IMG/VR virus record: IMGVR_UViG_3300029923_000075
Location: 1-32,404 of that record
Reading direction: 5' to 3' (one strand)
DNA length: 32,404 bases
Origin: a virus
Shown here: positions 19,808 through 27,341 of the stretch, piece by piece
Layout: each line of letters opens with the position of its first letter
Numbering within the stretch: position 1 is the stretch's first letter
The notes under the pieces: generated by a model
What the model saw: the letters and a program-made list of their open reading frames with translations, nothing else
What the model was told of the DNA's origin: nothing
The model's database searches: none
Made by a program: the position numbers and the translations under genes

Positions 19808-20004
19808 TGGAAGAAGAAAAATTAGGACAAAAACCAATTTGTCCATCATTAGGATATGGTCTTGGAATGTCTCAAAGATTATTTATTGCTACAATGGCAA
19901 TGCAAGGATTTCTTAGAGGTGATGATACTTTAATACATTCAGAAGATGTTGCAAAATTATCATTTGAATATGCAGATGCTCTTTTAAGACAAGAAAATGA
20001 GTAA
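19807..20004 (+). CDS. Small phage protein (MAMQG...EYADALL family)
   Basis: A 65-residue protein. 'LGMSQRLFIATMAMQGFLRGD...VAKLSFEYADALLRQE' fits a very common, uncharacterised phage family ('GLTxREhfAAxALQGLLA...iAxxAVxxADALLxxL'). It starts on the last base of the DnaB stop (TAATG). Its stop overlaps the start of the next reading frame by 8 bp. Confidence 0.7.
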   Translation: MEEEKLGQKPICPSLGYGLGMSQRLFIATMAMQGFLRGDDTLIHSEDVAKLSFEYADALLRQENE

Positions 20005-20215
20005 GATTGATGGTAATGTACCAAAACGTTTTCCTAATACTAAAAAGGATTACGTAAAGTATCTGAATGAGCTTGGTGAATCTCTCGGGGATGATGAATT
20101 TATCATTGCCGGCATAATGCGAAAGAGAAGAGATAACTATGGATAACTATTAAAAGACAATGATCCGGTTGCTTTCAACCTTGGTTACAATGAATGGAAA
20201 TTAAATCAAAAATAA
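19997..20215 (+). pseudogene. 72-codon gene with one in-frame TAA (codon 50)
   Basis: From the ATG at 19997 the frame reads 49 codons (MSKIDGNVPKRFPNTKKD...MRKRRDNYG), meets TAA at 20144-20146, and continues in the same frame for 22 codons (LLKDNDPVAFNLGYNEWKLNQK) to TAA at 20213-20215. The C-terminal part matches a known small phage family ending '(Y/G)xxLxxxDPxAFxxGYxEWK', so the downstream segment was or is coding. One base change (AAA to TAA) explains it. Either the gene is newly broken, read through, or it is a sequencing error. Spacing to the next gene (4 bp) fits the longer version. Confidence 0.65.
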
Positions 20216-20219
20216 ATAA

Positions 20220-20411
20220 ATGGAAAACGCGTATAAAATTGTAGTAAGCAAAGTGTATTACATATCTCATGAAGAAGCACGTCAACGTAAAGCAAATGAT
20301 GAAACAGAACGTGAATGTGCAAAACGTCTTGCTCTACGTAATATGGAAGAAGATGGACGTAATGGGTTCCTAGAGCCTTGTGAAGATAATTTTCAAGTTC
20401 ATATAATATGA
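20220..20411 (+). CDS. Unrecognised 63-aa protein
   Basis: A small charged protein: HEEARQRKANDETERECAKRLALRN is a helix with strong charge pattern, followed by an acidic tail. Overlaps the next start by 4 bp (ATGA). No family recognised. Confidence 0.5.
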   Translation: MENAYKIVVSKVYYISHEEARQRKANDETERECAKRLALRNMEEDGRNGFLEPCEDNFQVHII

Positions 20412-20653
20412 ATAATGCAATAGAAATTAATTATTCTCTTTTTAAAGATGGATTGGGAATGGATGAAATTAGAAATATGTTTTATTCATATTGGGAATCA
20501 AACACATTTCAAAATGATGCAGTATCAAAAGGACTTCTAGAATTTACAAAAGGAAGTAAATTTATTCAAATTAAAAATGAATCAAATGAAACTGTAAAAA
20601 GTATCTTAGTTGATAGTAATACAGGTTCAATAATAAAAATAAATCATGAGTAA
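20408..20653 (+). CDS. Unrecognised 81-aa protein
   Basis: A soluble alpha/beta protein, AT-rich in codon use, overlapping both neighbours by 4 and 8 bp. The C-terminus (KSILVDSNTGSIIKINHE) is beta-rich. No motif. Confidence 0.5.
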   Translation: MNNAIEINYSLFKDGLGMDEIRNMFYSYWESNTFQNDAVSKGLLEFTKGSKFIQIKNESNETVKSILVDSNTGSIIKINHE

Positions 20654-21539
20654 AATATTCGATTTTAAATCAAACAATGTTCAAGAAATGGAACTTGATG
20701 TTCTAAAACAAACATATCATGAAAAAAACTTCGATGGTAAACCCTCTTTCAATGGTATCTATCACTATGAACTTATTGAACGTATTGCTGCTATAATAGC
20801 AAAAAACAATATCAACTTCAATATTGAGTCAATCTTTGCCGCTAACAACAAAAAGGCCGGTCGTGATGGTGTATCAGTATCAAAAGAATTAGAAGCTCAG
20901 TATGGAGATAATTCTATTCAAGCGCATGTTCTTCGTCGCGTATTTACTACTATCCGGATTAATGATTTGGAAGATGATGAAACGAACACCGGTCTTGCAG
21001 TTGCATTTCACCAAGATGGAATTCAGATAGCTATTGGCCCTAACGTAAAGATTTGTCATAACCAATGTATTCTTGCAGCTGACAGAATGATTTCTACTTA
21101 TGGTGGAGATGGCAAGATTAAAGACCTGGACAAAGTATTTCAAATCATTGATGATTGGATGCAGAACTTTACTGAGCAACGTTCACATGACCAAAAGGTA
21201 ATATCGCGCATGAAAGCAATTGAAGTGTCTTACAACGATACTATGGCGCTTATTGGCCGGTTGAATACTATACGTGTTGTAAAAGATTCTTCTGAAAAAT
21301 CATTGAAGAAACTTGAAGCAAATGTAGGTAGAAATTATCCTCTTAATCAAACACAGATTTCAACATTTGTTGAGAACTATCTATTGGAATGTATTAAGCG
21401 TGATTCTACGAATATGAGTTTGTGGGATATCTACAATATCTCTACTGAATTGTATAAGCCCGGGCAAACTGATTTTCCAAATATTATTGGACAGAACATT
21501 GCTTGGTCTGAGTTCTTAGTAAAAGAATATAATCTTTAA
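20646..21539 (+). CDS. DUF3871-like protein
   Basis: A 297-residue protein in the size range of DUF3871, a family largely confined to Bacteroidetes. Matching features are: the central strand-rich segment NTGLAVAFHQDGIQIAIGPNVKICHNQCILAADRMISTYG, with the conserved Cys near residue 137-142; a helical region; GRNYPLNQTQISTFVENYLLE; and the C-terminal SLWDIYNISTELYKPGQTDFPNIIGQN, which parallels the family's 'SMWNVYNLLTxxxKSSYIDxFL'. Function is unknown; a DUF932-type fold has been suspected for related proteins. In this module a role in replication is possible. Well-kept length, no interruption. Confidence 0.6.
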   Translation: MSKIFDFKSNNVQEMELDVLKQTYHEKNFDGKPSFNGIYHYELIERIAAIIAKNNINFNIESIFAANNKKAGRDGVSVSKELEAQYGDNSIQAHVLRRVFTTIRINDLEDDETNTGLAVAFHQDGIQIAIGPNVKICHNQCILAADRMISTYGGDGKIKDLDKVFQIIDDWMQNFTEQRSHDQKVISRMKAIEVSYNDTMALIGRLNTIRVVKDSSEKSLKKLEANVGRNYPLNQTQISTFVENYLLECIKRDSTNMSLWDIYNISTELYKPGQTDFPNIIGQNIAWSEFLVKEYNL

Positions 21540-21549
21540 AAATATCATT

Positions 21550-22008
21550 ATGGAATTTGTTGTAAAAATAGAAGATAATTGGATTGAAAATATTTATATT
21601 GTTGATGAAATAAAACATCAAATTATACAAAGTCTTTCAAAACAAATCACAGAAAATTTATTAGAAGGACATGTAAGATTAGTTGGTGAAATTGCAAGTA
21701 AAAAAGTTATTGAATCATTTGATGCAATGGCAAATAAAGCAACTGCTGATTTTATTGAAACTGGTAAATTAAAATCAAGTAGAAGTTCGGCAATGATTAG
21801 TGTTGCAGAATATATTGCTGAAAAATTTGAGTATAATTCAAATTACAATAGTCAAAAAGAATTGATTGAAAAACTTGCTAATAATTATTCTGTTGAAATG
21901 AAAAACAGATATGATATGATGTTTGCTTCTCAACTCGTTATAAAAATGAGTGAACAAGGTTTATTGAAAGAAGGAGTATTTGATTCATTGATGAAAAAGG
22001 ATGAATAG
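21550..22008 (+). CDS. Unrecognised 152-aa helical protein
   Basis: A helical, acidic protein with two amphipathic blocks (KHQIIQSLSKQITENLLEGHVRLVGEIASKKVIES; MKNRYDMMFASQLVIKMSEQGLLKE). No catalytic motif or membrane segment. It overlaps the next gene by 8 bp. No family recognised. Confidence 0.5.
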   Translation: MEFVVKIEDNWIENIYIVDEIKHQIIQSLSKQITENLLEGHVRLVGEIASKKVIESFDAMANKATADFIETGKLKSSRSSAMISVAEYIAEKFEYNSNYNSQKELIEKLANNYSVEMKNRYDMMFASQLVIKMSEQGLLKEGVFDSLMKKDE

Positions 22009-22615
22009 CATGAAAGACGTAAATATTGAAAATGCTTTTGTAGTATTGAAAGGTAATCACATGTCAAATGACATTGAGCTTGGTAGTATCTTTCTCGAAT
22101 GTAAATGCGAACGGTTCAAATTGAAAGTTCTTTCTTATGAACGTAAATTTAAAGATGGGAATACTATTTTTGAACTCGATATTGAAAATCCACATGATTT
22201 CAAAATGGCTGTATTTATCAATAATGAAGTGTCATTGAGTTATTGGACAAAGAAACGTTCTGATGTGTTTATCATTGGTATGATGCCAGTTATCTTAGCT
22301 GATGGAACAATTCGATATTTTGTATTCAATCAGTTTGCAGAAGAAAAATTGTACATTGCTCCAGGTAATCATTTAGGAATGGAACTAACAGTAGTAAAAT
22401 ACAAAAGTTGTACTGCTACATTTGGTGAAGGACCTGGTTGGGCGACTATCTACAGTATCGATAGCCATCAAGAAGGACAAGGACATGCTCAGGAACTACT
22501 TATTCAAGCAAAAGCGTATTATTCCTTACTTGATAAAGAAATGGCTTCTACAGTAGCTTTAAACCCTACTGTGGAGCATATCTTGGAAAAACTTTCTATT
22601 AAAGAATACAAATAA
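22001..22615 (+). CDS. GNAT-like acetyltransferase
   Basis: A 204-residue protein. The C-terminal ~70 residues (GWATIYSIDSHQEGQGHAQELLIQAKAYYSLLDKEMASTVALNPTVEHILEKLSI) fit GNAT motif A and B: a strand, then Q-x-x-G-x-G/A (EGQGHA) for the CoA pyrophosphate, a helix, then a strand ending with a 'ALNPxxxHxLEKLxI' helix. The N-terminal ~120 residues are beta-rich. Target unknown (protein, tRNA or small molecule). Two ATGs are possible (22001, 22010); I list the first, which overlaps the upstream gene. The gene ends 56 bp before a small RNA. Confidence 0.55.
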   Translation: MNSMKDVNIENAFVVLKGNHMSNDIELGSIFLECKCERFKLKVLSYERKFKDGNTIFELDIENPHDFKMAVFINNEVSLSYWTKKRSDVFIIGMMPVILADGTIRYFVFNQFAEEKLYIAPGNHLGMELTVVKYKSCTATFGEGPGWATIYSIDSHQEGQGHAQELLIQAKAYYSLLDKEMASTVALNPTVEHILEKLSIKEYK

Positions 22616-22626
22616 TTAGCGAATTG

Positions 22627-22658
22627 TTTGGTAAACTTATAGAATTGTCTTTTCTTTG
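22627..22658 (+). promoter_or_regulatory. Promoter of the 22665 RNA
   Basis: TTTG (22627-22630) lies 20 nt upstream of TTTCTTTG (22651-22658). This is one mismatch from TAnnTTTG, with the spacing expected of a Bacteroidetes -33/-7 promoter. The start would be near 22665. Confidence 0.5.
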
Positions 22659-22664
22659 CAGTGT

Positions 22665-22756
22665 TCAATCGGAGTGACTATCGAATGAACATTCGGTAGT
22701 ACCCTTTTGATACACTTAAGACCCCGAAGGAATGTCACTCCCTTTCGGGGTTTTTT
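22665..22756 (+). ncRNA. Small structured RNA with a loop-to-upstream pseudoknot
   Basis: Its features are: a hairpin of 9 bp with a 4-nt loop (arm 22678-22686 with 22691-22699); a terminator hairpin (22722-22730 with 22741-22750, CCCCGAAGG/CCTTTCGGGG, one bulge) followed by six Ts; and GGAGTGAC (22671-22678) complementary over 8 bp to GTCACTCC (22734-22741), whose first seven bases form most of the terminator loop. The last pairing would lock loop to 5' end or compete with the terminator. It could be a self-contained small RNA or an attenuator leader for the 22771 gene. No ORF of note inside. Confidence 0.6.
22722..22756 (+). terminator. Rho-independent terminator of the small RNA
   Basis: CCCCGAA (22722-22728) pairs with TTCGGGG (22744-22750), extended by GG/CC past one bulged T, with a 10-nt loop and TTTTTT (22751-22756). 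Confidence 0.9.
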
Positions 22757-22770
22757 GCGTTTAATAATTA

Positions 22771-23556
22771 ATGAATATGCGTACAATAAAATTATCTATA
22801 TCACAAGCTAAATTGGCAGTACAATCTAAGAGTAGATTGGAAGCTTTAGCATTTGCTATTCAGATAAAAGGTATGTATGTTTCATCTTGTCTAATGGATT
22901 GCTCTTCTAGTGATAAAAGTATAAAATACTCTAAGCTAAAAGAGCAATTTCATTTAGGACATGACAAGATTAAGAGAATAATAAAAAATGGTATTGAATA
23001 TAAATATATTCGATTTGAAAATGGAAAATTAATAGCTAATAAAATGTATTCTGAAAAAGAATTAATTATTCGTCTTGATTTCAATTCAAAAGAATCTCTT
23101 TATAACAATAATCAGATAAAATCTCTTATTCAAAAAACAGTTATTATTGACCATATCAATAAAATTTCATTTATCAATGATACAATATATACGGTGAAGA
23201 ATTGTAAAGTTTCTTATAAACAAAGAAAAACAGCAATGAAAAAATTATATAAGTATGCAGTGAATATTCCAAATGAATTAATAGGATTGAGTTATGATAG
23301 CATTTCTAAAATTGCAAATGTAAATAAAAACAAAGCCATTTTTTATATCAAAGAGTTAGTGAGTAAAAATGTAATAAATAAGTCAGTAAATCTTATTTTT
23401 ACTGGTATTAAAGCTAAATCAAAAGATAAATCAATTCAAATTGAATATAAGAAAAATGGTAATAGTGGCTATTTAAGAAAAATAAATTATATGTATTACA
23501 TACAAAGCAGTAATATATATTCTATATCCAATTTTAGTTTAATTAAGTATGCATGA
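22771..23556 (+). CDS. Unrecognised Lys-rich protein, possible winged-helix DNA binding
   Basis: A 261-residue protein with very high Lys/Ile/Asn/Tyr content. Two helix-turn-helix-like stretches: KYSKLKEQFHLGHDKIKRIIKNGIEYKYIRFENGKLIA (about 50-87) and LSYDSISKIANVNKNKAIFYIKELVSKN (about 170-197), the latter with the shape of a winged-helix reader ('SxxxIAxxxxxxKxxxxxYIKxLxxxxxI'). Such two-HTH proteins can be replication initiators or regulators. Codon use is more AT-rich than the replication genes, which together with the flanking small RNA suggests a separately acquired cassette with the next gene. Confidence 0.45.
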   Translation: MNMRTIKLSISQAKLAVQSKSRLEALAFAIQIKGMYVSSCLMDCSSSDKSIKYSKLKEQFHLGHDKIKRIIKNGIEYKYIRFENGKLIANKMYSEKELIIRLDFNSKESLYNNNQIKSLIQKTVIIDHINKISFINDTIYTVKNCKVSYKQRKTAMKKLYKYAVNIPNELIGLSYDSISKIANVNKNKAIFYIKELVSKNVINKSVNLIFTGIKAKSKDKSIQIEYKKNGNSGYLRKINYMYYIQSSNIYSISNFSLIKYA

Positions 23557-23600
23557 TTTCTTCACCCAAATATATGTGTAATAAAATAGGAGAGTAATAT

Positions 23601-23921
23601 ATGTCAATGAATAAAGAATTAATTGATAAATATGTTTTCAATTCAATTAAATATGGTTCTAAAGCAGAACAACTTTTATTGAGTAAATTAATGATGTCTA
23701 ATATTGATTTTAAATATAAATATAAAGTGCCTAATGATATAACTTATTACATGGCAAATTTTTATATTCCACATAAAAATATAATTATCAATATTAGTCT
23801 TTCTATAAATGTCAAACAAGCAGAAATTGTCAAAGATGATTTTTGTAAAAGCAAAGGTTTTAAAGTCATTCGTATTTTAGAATCAAACATTTCCTCATTT
23901 GATATTTCCTCTGTGCTATAA
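23601..23921 (+). CDS. Vsr/DUF559-like nuclease fold, catalytic residues replaced
   Basis: A 106-residue protein with the Vsr/EDxHD homing-endonuclease layout: SKAEQLLLSKLMMSNIDF (E23), 'YKVP', MANFYIPHKNIIINIS, then KDDFCKSKGFKVIRILESNI. In active relatives the third segment is 'xDFYIPxxNIxIEIxG', with Asp and Glu binding metal; here these are N53 and N64. E23 is kept. So the fold is suggested but activity is doubtful. Unusually it has a strong Shine-Dalgarno (AGGAGAG about 8 nt before the ATG), unlike its neighbours, which suggests transfer from a non-Bacteroidetes context. Confidence 0.5.
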   Translation: MSMNKELIDKYVFNSIKYGSKAEQLLLSKLMMSNIDFKYKYKVPNDITYYMANFYIPHKNIIINISLSINVKQAEIVKDDFCKSKGFKVIRILESNISSFDISSVL

Positions 23922-23951
23922 CTGCACAAACAAATCTATATTTATTTTATT

Positions 23952-25622
23952 ATGAATGAAATTGTTCAAATTCCATTAGTGTATATTGTTGCGTCCAAGT
24001 TAAACCCTCGGAAAACAATAAACCAAGACTCTATAATTGAGTTATCACAAAGTATTAAATCAGTAGGGTTGTTGCAGCCTATTACTGTACGTAAAATTGA
24101 AGAAGATGATTATCCAACAAATGATGTTTATGAAGTAATCATGGGTTATCGTCGTTATTGTGCATGTAGTCATCTTGGAATGACAACAATGCCATGTATC
24201 ATTGTAGAAATGGATGATGAAGAAGTACTGGATGCAATGATCATTGAGAACTTACAACGCCAGGATATCGAACCTATGGATGAAGCGCGGGCATTTGCTA
24301 ACCTCAATAACAAAGGTTGGACTGGTGAAGATATTGCTGTAAAGGTTGGTAAGCCGGTTCTATTTGTAATGCATAGAATACGCTTGCTTGAGCTTATTGC
24401 TGAGTTTGTAAAAATGTTTGATGAAAATGAATTATCCATTTCTCATGCTTATGAATTATGTAAGCTTGACAAAGATATTCAGTTAGATATTTACAAAACT
24501 CGTTATAGCGAAGAAGCCAGTGATTACTATCGGTGGAATGATCTTAATCTAAAAGATTTAAAATCGAAAATACAAAATCTTGCAAAGAACTTAGACAATG
24601 CTTCTTTTAGCTTGGCTGAGTGTATTACTTGTCAGTTTTGTACTTCTATCCATGGTTCTTTATTCCCGGACTACAAAATCAATTCTTGTACTAATAGCTT
24701 CTGTTATGATGATAAAATCTTTGAACATCGTATGAACAATATTATTCTTGCACATGAAGAAGATACTACTATTATGATTCGTTCATTAGGTACAAGTAAT
24801 CGGGTTCTTGATAAGCTGAAAGAATTGCATATACCAGTTGTAGTGTTTAGTACCGAAGAATACGATTTTGAGCATGATAAGAGCGATGATCTATCCTTTC
24901 ATGATAAAATGGTCAAGAAAGGATTTGAAGCTGTTTACGGGCTTGATACATGGTCTGGTGGTGATAAGATGTTTTATATAAAAGCAAAGATTACCAAAAA
25001 AGATATTGCTGCTGCAGGAACAGTTCATCCGGAACTTATAAAGCTTGACAAAGACCTTGTTCGTAAAGAGGAAATCAAAGAGGAAAAGATTAATGCTGAT
25101 CTTAGAAGTCTTATTTCCGGTAGTAACTATCGTGAGATAAGTACACCACTACTTCCTATTGAAGAAACTGCTTTTATGGCTGTCATATTCTATATGGCTT
25201 CTAACAGTAAATTAAAAGAGATAAGAACAAAATTCAAGAAAGATTTGTCTTACATGGAAAACATACAAAACATGTTACCCGAGGATATTATTACATTGAA
25301 ACGCTGCTTTATCAAACAATGTATTGTTGGAACAGAAGTAACTCATGATGCAGATGTACAGAATATCCTTTCAAACATTTCTAATGTCTTTTACTCAGAT
25401 AAGTTTGGGGAGATTGTCGAAGAACATACGGCTACATGTAACAAACGTAAGGATCGTATTGCTATTCGTAAACAAGTCATTCTTGATGAATTGAATCCAG
25501 TAAAGAAAGAACTTGTTGAAAAGAAAACAGTATCATTAGCTGATGCTGATGCACAGGTACCTTATATCCCTAAGCAAAAAGAAGAAAATGAATATGTCAA
25601 ATTTGGTAACATTGGAGAATAA
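23952..25622 (+). CDS. parB: ParB-family protein with a Cys-rich segment
   Basis: A 556-residue protein. N-terminal ParB/Srx domain: NPRK at residues 18-21 (CTP/ATP-facing), GYRRYCA at 65-71, and ENLQRQDIEPMDEA at 99-112, all diagnostic. The HTH region follows (GEDIAVKVGKPVLFVMHRI). Residues ~220-260 contain CITCQFCTSIHGSLFPDYKINSCTNSFCYDDK, a four- or five-cysteine cluster also known in Bacteroidetes ParB-like proteins, probably binding zinc. The long C-terminus is charged. No ParA is visible, so it may act in replication or gene control, as CTP-switch proteins do, rather than partition. It overlaps the methyltransferase gene. Confidence 0.85.
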   Translation: MNEIVQIPLVYIVASKLNPRKTINQDSIIELSQSIKSVGLLQPITVRKIEEDDYPTNDVYEVIMGYRRYCACSHLGMTTMPCIIVEMDDEEVLDAMIIENLQRQDIEPMDEARAFANLNNKGWTGEDIAVKVGKPVLFVMHRIRLLELIAEFVKMFDENELSISHAYELCKLDKDIQLDIYKTRYSEEASDYYRWNDLNLKDLKSKIQNLAKNLDNASFSLAECITCQFCTSIHGSLFPDYKINSCTNSFCYDDKIFEHRMNNIILAHEEDTTIMIRSLGTSNRVLDKLKELHIPVVVFSTEEYDFEHDKSDDLSFHDKMVKKGFEAVYGLDTWSGGDKMFYIKAKITKKDIAAAGTVHPELIKLDKDLVRKEEIKEEKINADLRSLISGSNYREISTPLLPIEETAFMAVIFYMASNSKLKEIRTKFKKDLSYMENIQNMLPEDIITLKRCFIKQCIVGTEVTHDADVQNILSNISNVFYSDKFGEIVEEHTATCNKRKDRIAIRKQVILDELNPVKKELVEKKTVSLADADAQVPYIPKQKEENEYVKFGNIGE

Positions 25623-26571
25623 TCAATTAGATAAGGATTTAATAAAAGAACACAATGAATTAATCAAATCAAAAAGCAAATCTCCTAGGATATATGAAAT
25701 TCGAATGGCCATTTTTAAAAAATATAAATGTACATGGGATGATGAAACCGGATTAATTTATTTAGACCTTGATTATAATCCAATTAAAGAAAGTTCAAAC
25801 AAAAAAGAACAAGTAAAAAAACAAATAAGTGAAATTTCTATGAATGCAAAAAACATATTATTACAATGTACAGTAGTACAAAATCGCGTATATCTACCGG
25901 ACGAACAAATCGACCGTAAGCTTTATATGGAAGTTGCAAAAGCGTTAGAACTTATCGGTGGTAAATGGACTGGTGGTAAAATAAAGGCCTTTGTGTTTGC
26001 TGAGGACCCAACAGATTTATTAGCCGAGATAGCTAGTGGTGAAAAACGTAATCTAAAGAAAGAACATCAATTCTTTGGTACTCCGCCAGAACTTGCTGAC
26101 AGACTTATAGAACTTGCTCAATTAAACAACTTTGATCGTGTTCTAGAGCCTAGTGCCGGACAAGGTGCTATCGTTGAAGCAATGCAACGCAAATGGCATA
26201 ATATCGTGCCTACATGTGTTGAGAATATGGGACTCAATTCTATTGTTCTTACAAAGAAACAGATTACCCATTTCTTTCAAGACTTTCTTACTTCAGAATG
26301 TAGTAAGCCATTTGATAAGGTTATCGCTAATCCACCATTCACAAAGAATCAGGATATTGATCATATCTATAAAATGGTAGAAGTCTGTAAACCCGGGGGA
26401 ATAGTGGTATCATGTGCTTCTAATCATTGGAGAGAATCAAAGAACAAGAAAGAAACTGAGTTCAGAGCTTTTCTTGATGGTATGGGTGCTGTTATCGAAG
26501 AAATACCAGCCGGTACCTTTAAAGAAAGTGGAACTATGATTGCAGCTTGTATTGTAATCATTCATGTATGA
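25588..26571 (+). CDS. N6-adenine-type DNA methyltransferase
   Basis: A 327-residue protein, S-adenosylmethionine-dependent. SAM motif I is VLEPSAGQGAI (~184); the catalytic motif IV is VIANPPF (~245), of the (D/N/S)PP(Y/F) class that methylates exocyclic adenine amines. Both are preceded by 'EHQFFGTPPELADRLIELA', common in Bacteroidetes phage methyltransferases. No target-recognition domain is clear. I start at the ATG at 25588; 25594 is also possible. Overlaps ParB by 35 bp and the next gene by 4 (ATGA). The usual role is protection from host restriction or methylation control. Confidence 0.8.
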   Translation: MNMSNLVTLENNQLDKDLIKEHNELIKSKSKSPRIYEIRMAIFKKYKCTWDDETGLIYLDLDYNPIKESSNKKEQVKKQISEISMNAKNILLQCTVVQNRVYLPDEQIDRKLYMEVAKALELIGGKWTGGKIKAFVFAEDPTDLLAEIASGEKRNLKKEHQFFGTPPELADRLIELAQLNNFDRVLEPSAGQGAIVEAMQRKWHNIVPTCVENMGLNSIVLTKKQITHFFQDFLTSECSKPFDKVIANPPFTKNQDIDHIYKMVEVCKPGGIVVSCASNHWRESKNKKETEFRAFLDGMGAVIEEIPAGTFKESGTMIAACIVIIHV

Positions 26572-26777
26572 CAAACGATAGTACCTTGAATAATGACCTA
26601 TTTGCTATGTATCAAGAGCAAGAAGCCCTTGAATTTAGTAGATGGGTCAATTCGGTAGAGAAGCATGTAAGTACGCTTAAAACGAAGCTATGTAAGTCAT
26701 GCAACAAAAACAAATTAGAAGTAGTAAGTATGTATAAAGCAGAATGTACAAATTGTCTAACATTAAACTCATTTTAA
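26568..26777 (+). CDS. Small zinc-ribbon protein
   Basis: A 69-residue protein started at the ATG overlapping the methyltransferase stop (ATGA). The N-terminus is acidic and helical; the C-terminus has CKSC-X15-CTNC (KLCKSCNKNKLEVV...AECTNCLT), a zinc ribbon. It may help the methyltransferase or bind DNA. No named family. Confidence 0.6.
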   Translation: MTNDSTLNNDLFAMYQEQEALEFSRWVNSVEKHVSTLKTKLCKSCNKNKLEVVSMYKAECTNCLTLNSF

Positions 26778-26778
26778 A

Positions 26779-27042
26779 ATGAAAAGAGAAAATATAAAAC
26801 GTGCTTCTGAATTAAGTTCTGAAATAACTGGACTTGAACAATTGCTAGAAGATATAAAACTTCAAGAAAAAACCAAAATTGTAAGTGGATTTTCAATTAT
26901 GATTCCAGCAAATAGAAATTCATCTGGAGTTTCTATTACTAGATATATATCAAAAGAAATGAGAGATATATTAGTAATTCTAGCTAAAAATGAAGTAGAA
27001 AGAATTATTGCTGAAAAAGAAAAAGAAATCGAAACACTTTAA
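26779..27042 (+). CDS. Coiled-coil small protein (87 aa)
   Basis: A helical protein with heptad-like leucines at both ends (RASELSSEITGLEQLLEDIKLQEK; NEVERIIAEKEKEIETL) and a short beta insert (SGFSIMIPANRNSSGVSITRY). Probably dimeric. It is 1 bp after the upstream stop. No family recognised. Confidence 0.5.
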   Translation: MKRENIKRASELSSEITGLEQLLEDIKLQEKTKIVSGFSIMIPANRNSSGVSITRYISKEMRDILVILAKNEVERIIAEKEKEIETL

Positions 27043-27052
27043 ATAACACAAC

Positions 27053-27337
27053 ATGTCACAAGAAATAGAAAAGTTTATATCATTAATTAGAGATTCGTTT
27101 GTTGGTTCTCAGCAAGTATATACAAATGGAAGTTGTTATCATTTTTATCTTATACTTAAAAATATATATCCAAGTGCAAAATGTTGGTATGATGAAAGTC
27201 ATATTATTACAGAAATTGATGGTAAGTTTTATGACATTACTGGAGAAGTACAAAAAAATTCAAATCTTTTAATTATGGATCATCCAGCTCATTATAGTTT
27301 AAAAAATCCATTTAATATTTACAATATACAAAAATAA
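27053..27337 (+). CDS. Papain/transglutaminase-like small protein
   Basis: A 94-residue protein: GSCYHFYLILKNIYPSAKCWYDESHIITEIDGKFYDITGEV has an N-terminal Cys (C28), a His (H50) and an Asp (D62), in the order of a Cys-His-Asp triad, a layout seen in many uncharacterised small phage proteins ('GSCYxFHLILKxxFPxAxxYY...HViTkIxGxxYDItGe'). Enzymatic activity is not shown. It lies between the coiled-coil protein and the SbcC-like ATPase, 4 bp from the latter. Confidence 0.55.
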   Translation: MSQEIEKFISLIRDSFVGSQQVYTNGSCYHFYLILKNIYPSAKCWYDESHIITEIDGKFYDITGEVQKNSNLLIMDHPAHYSLKNPFNIYNIQK

Positions 27338-27341
27338 AAAT

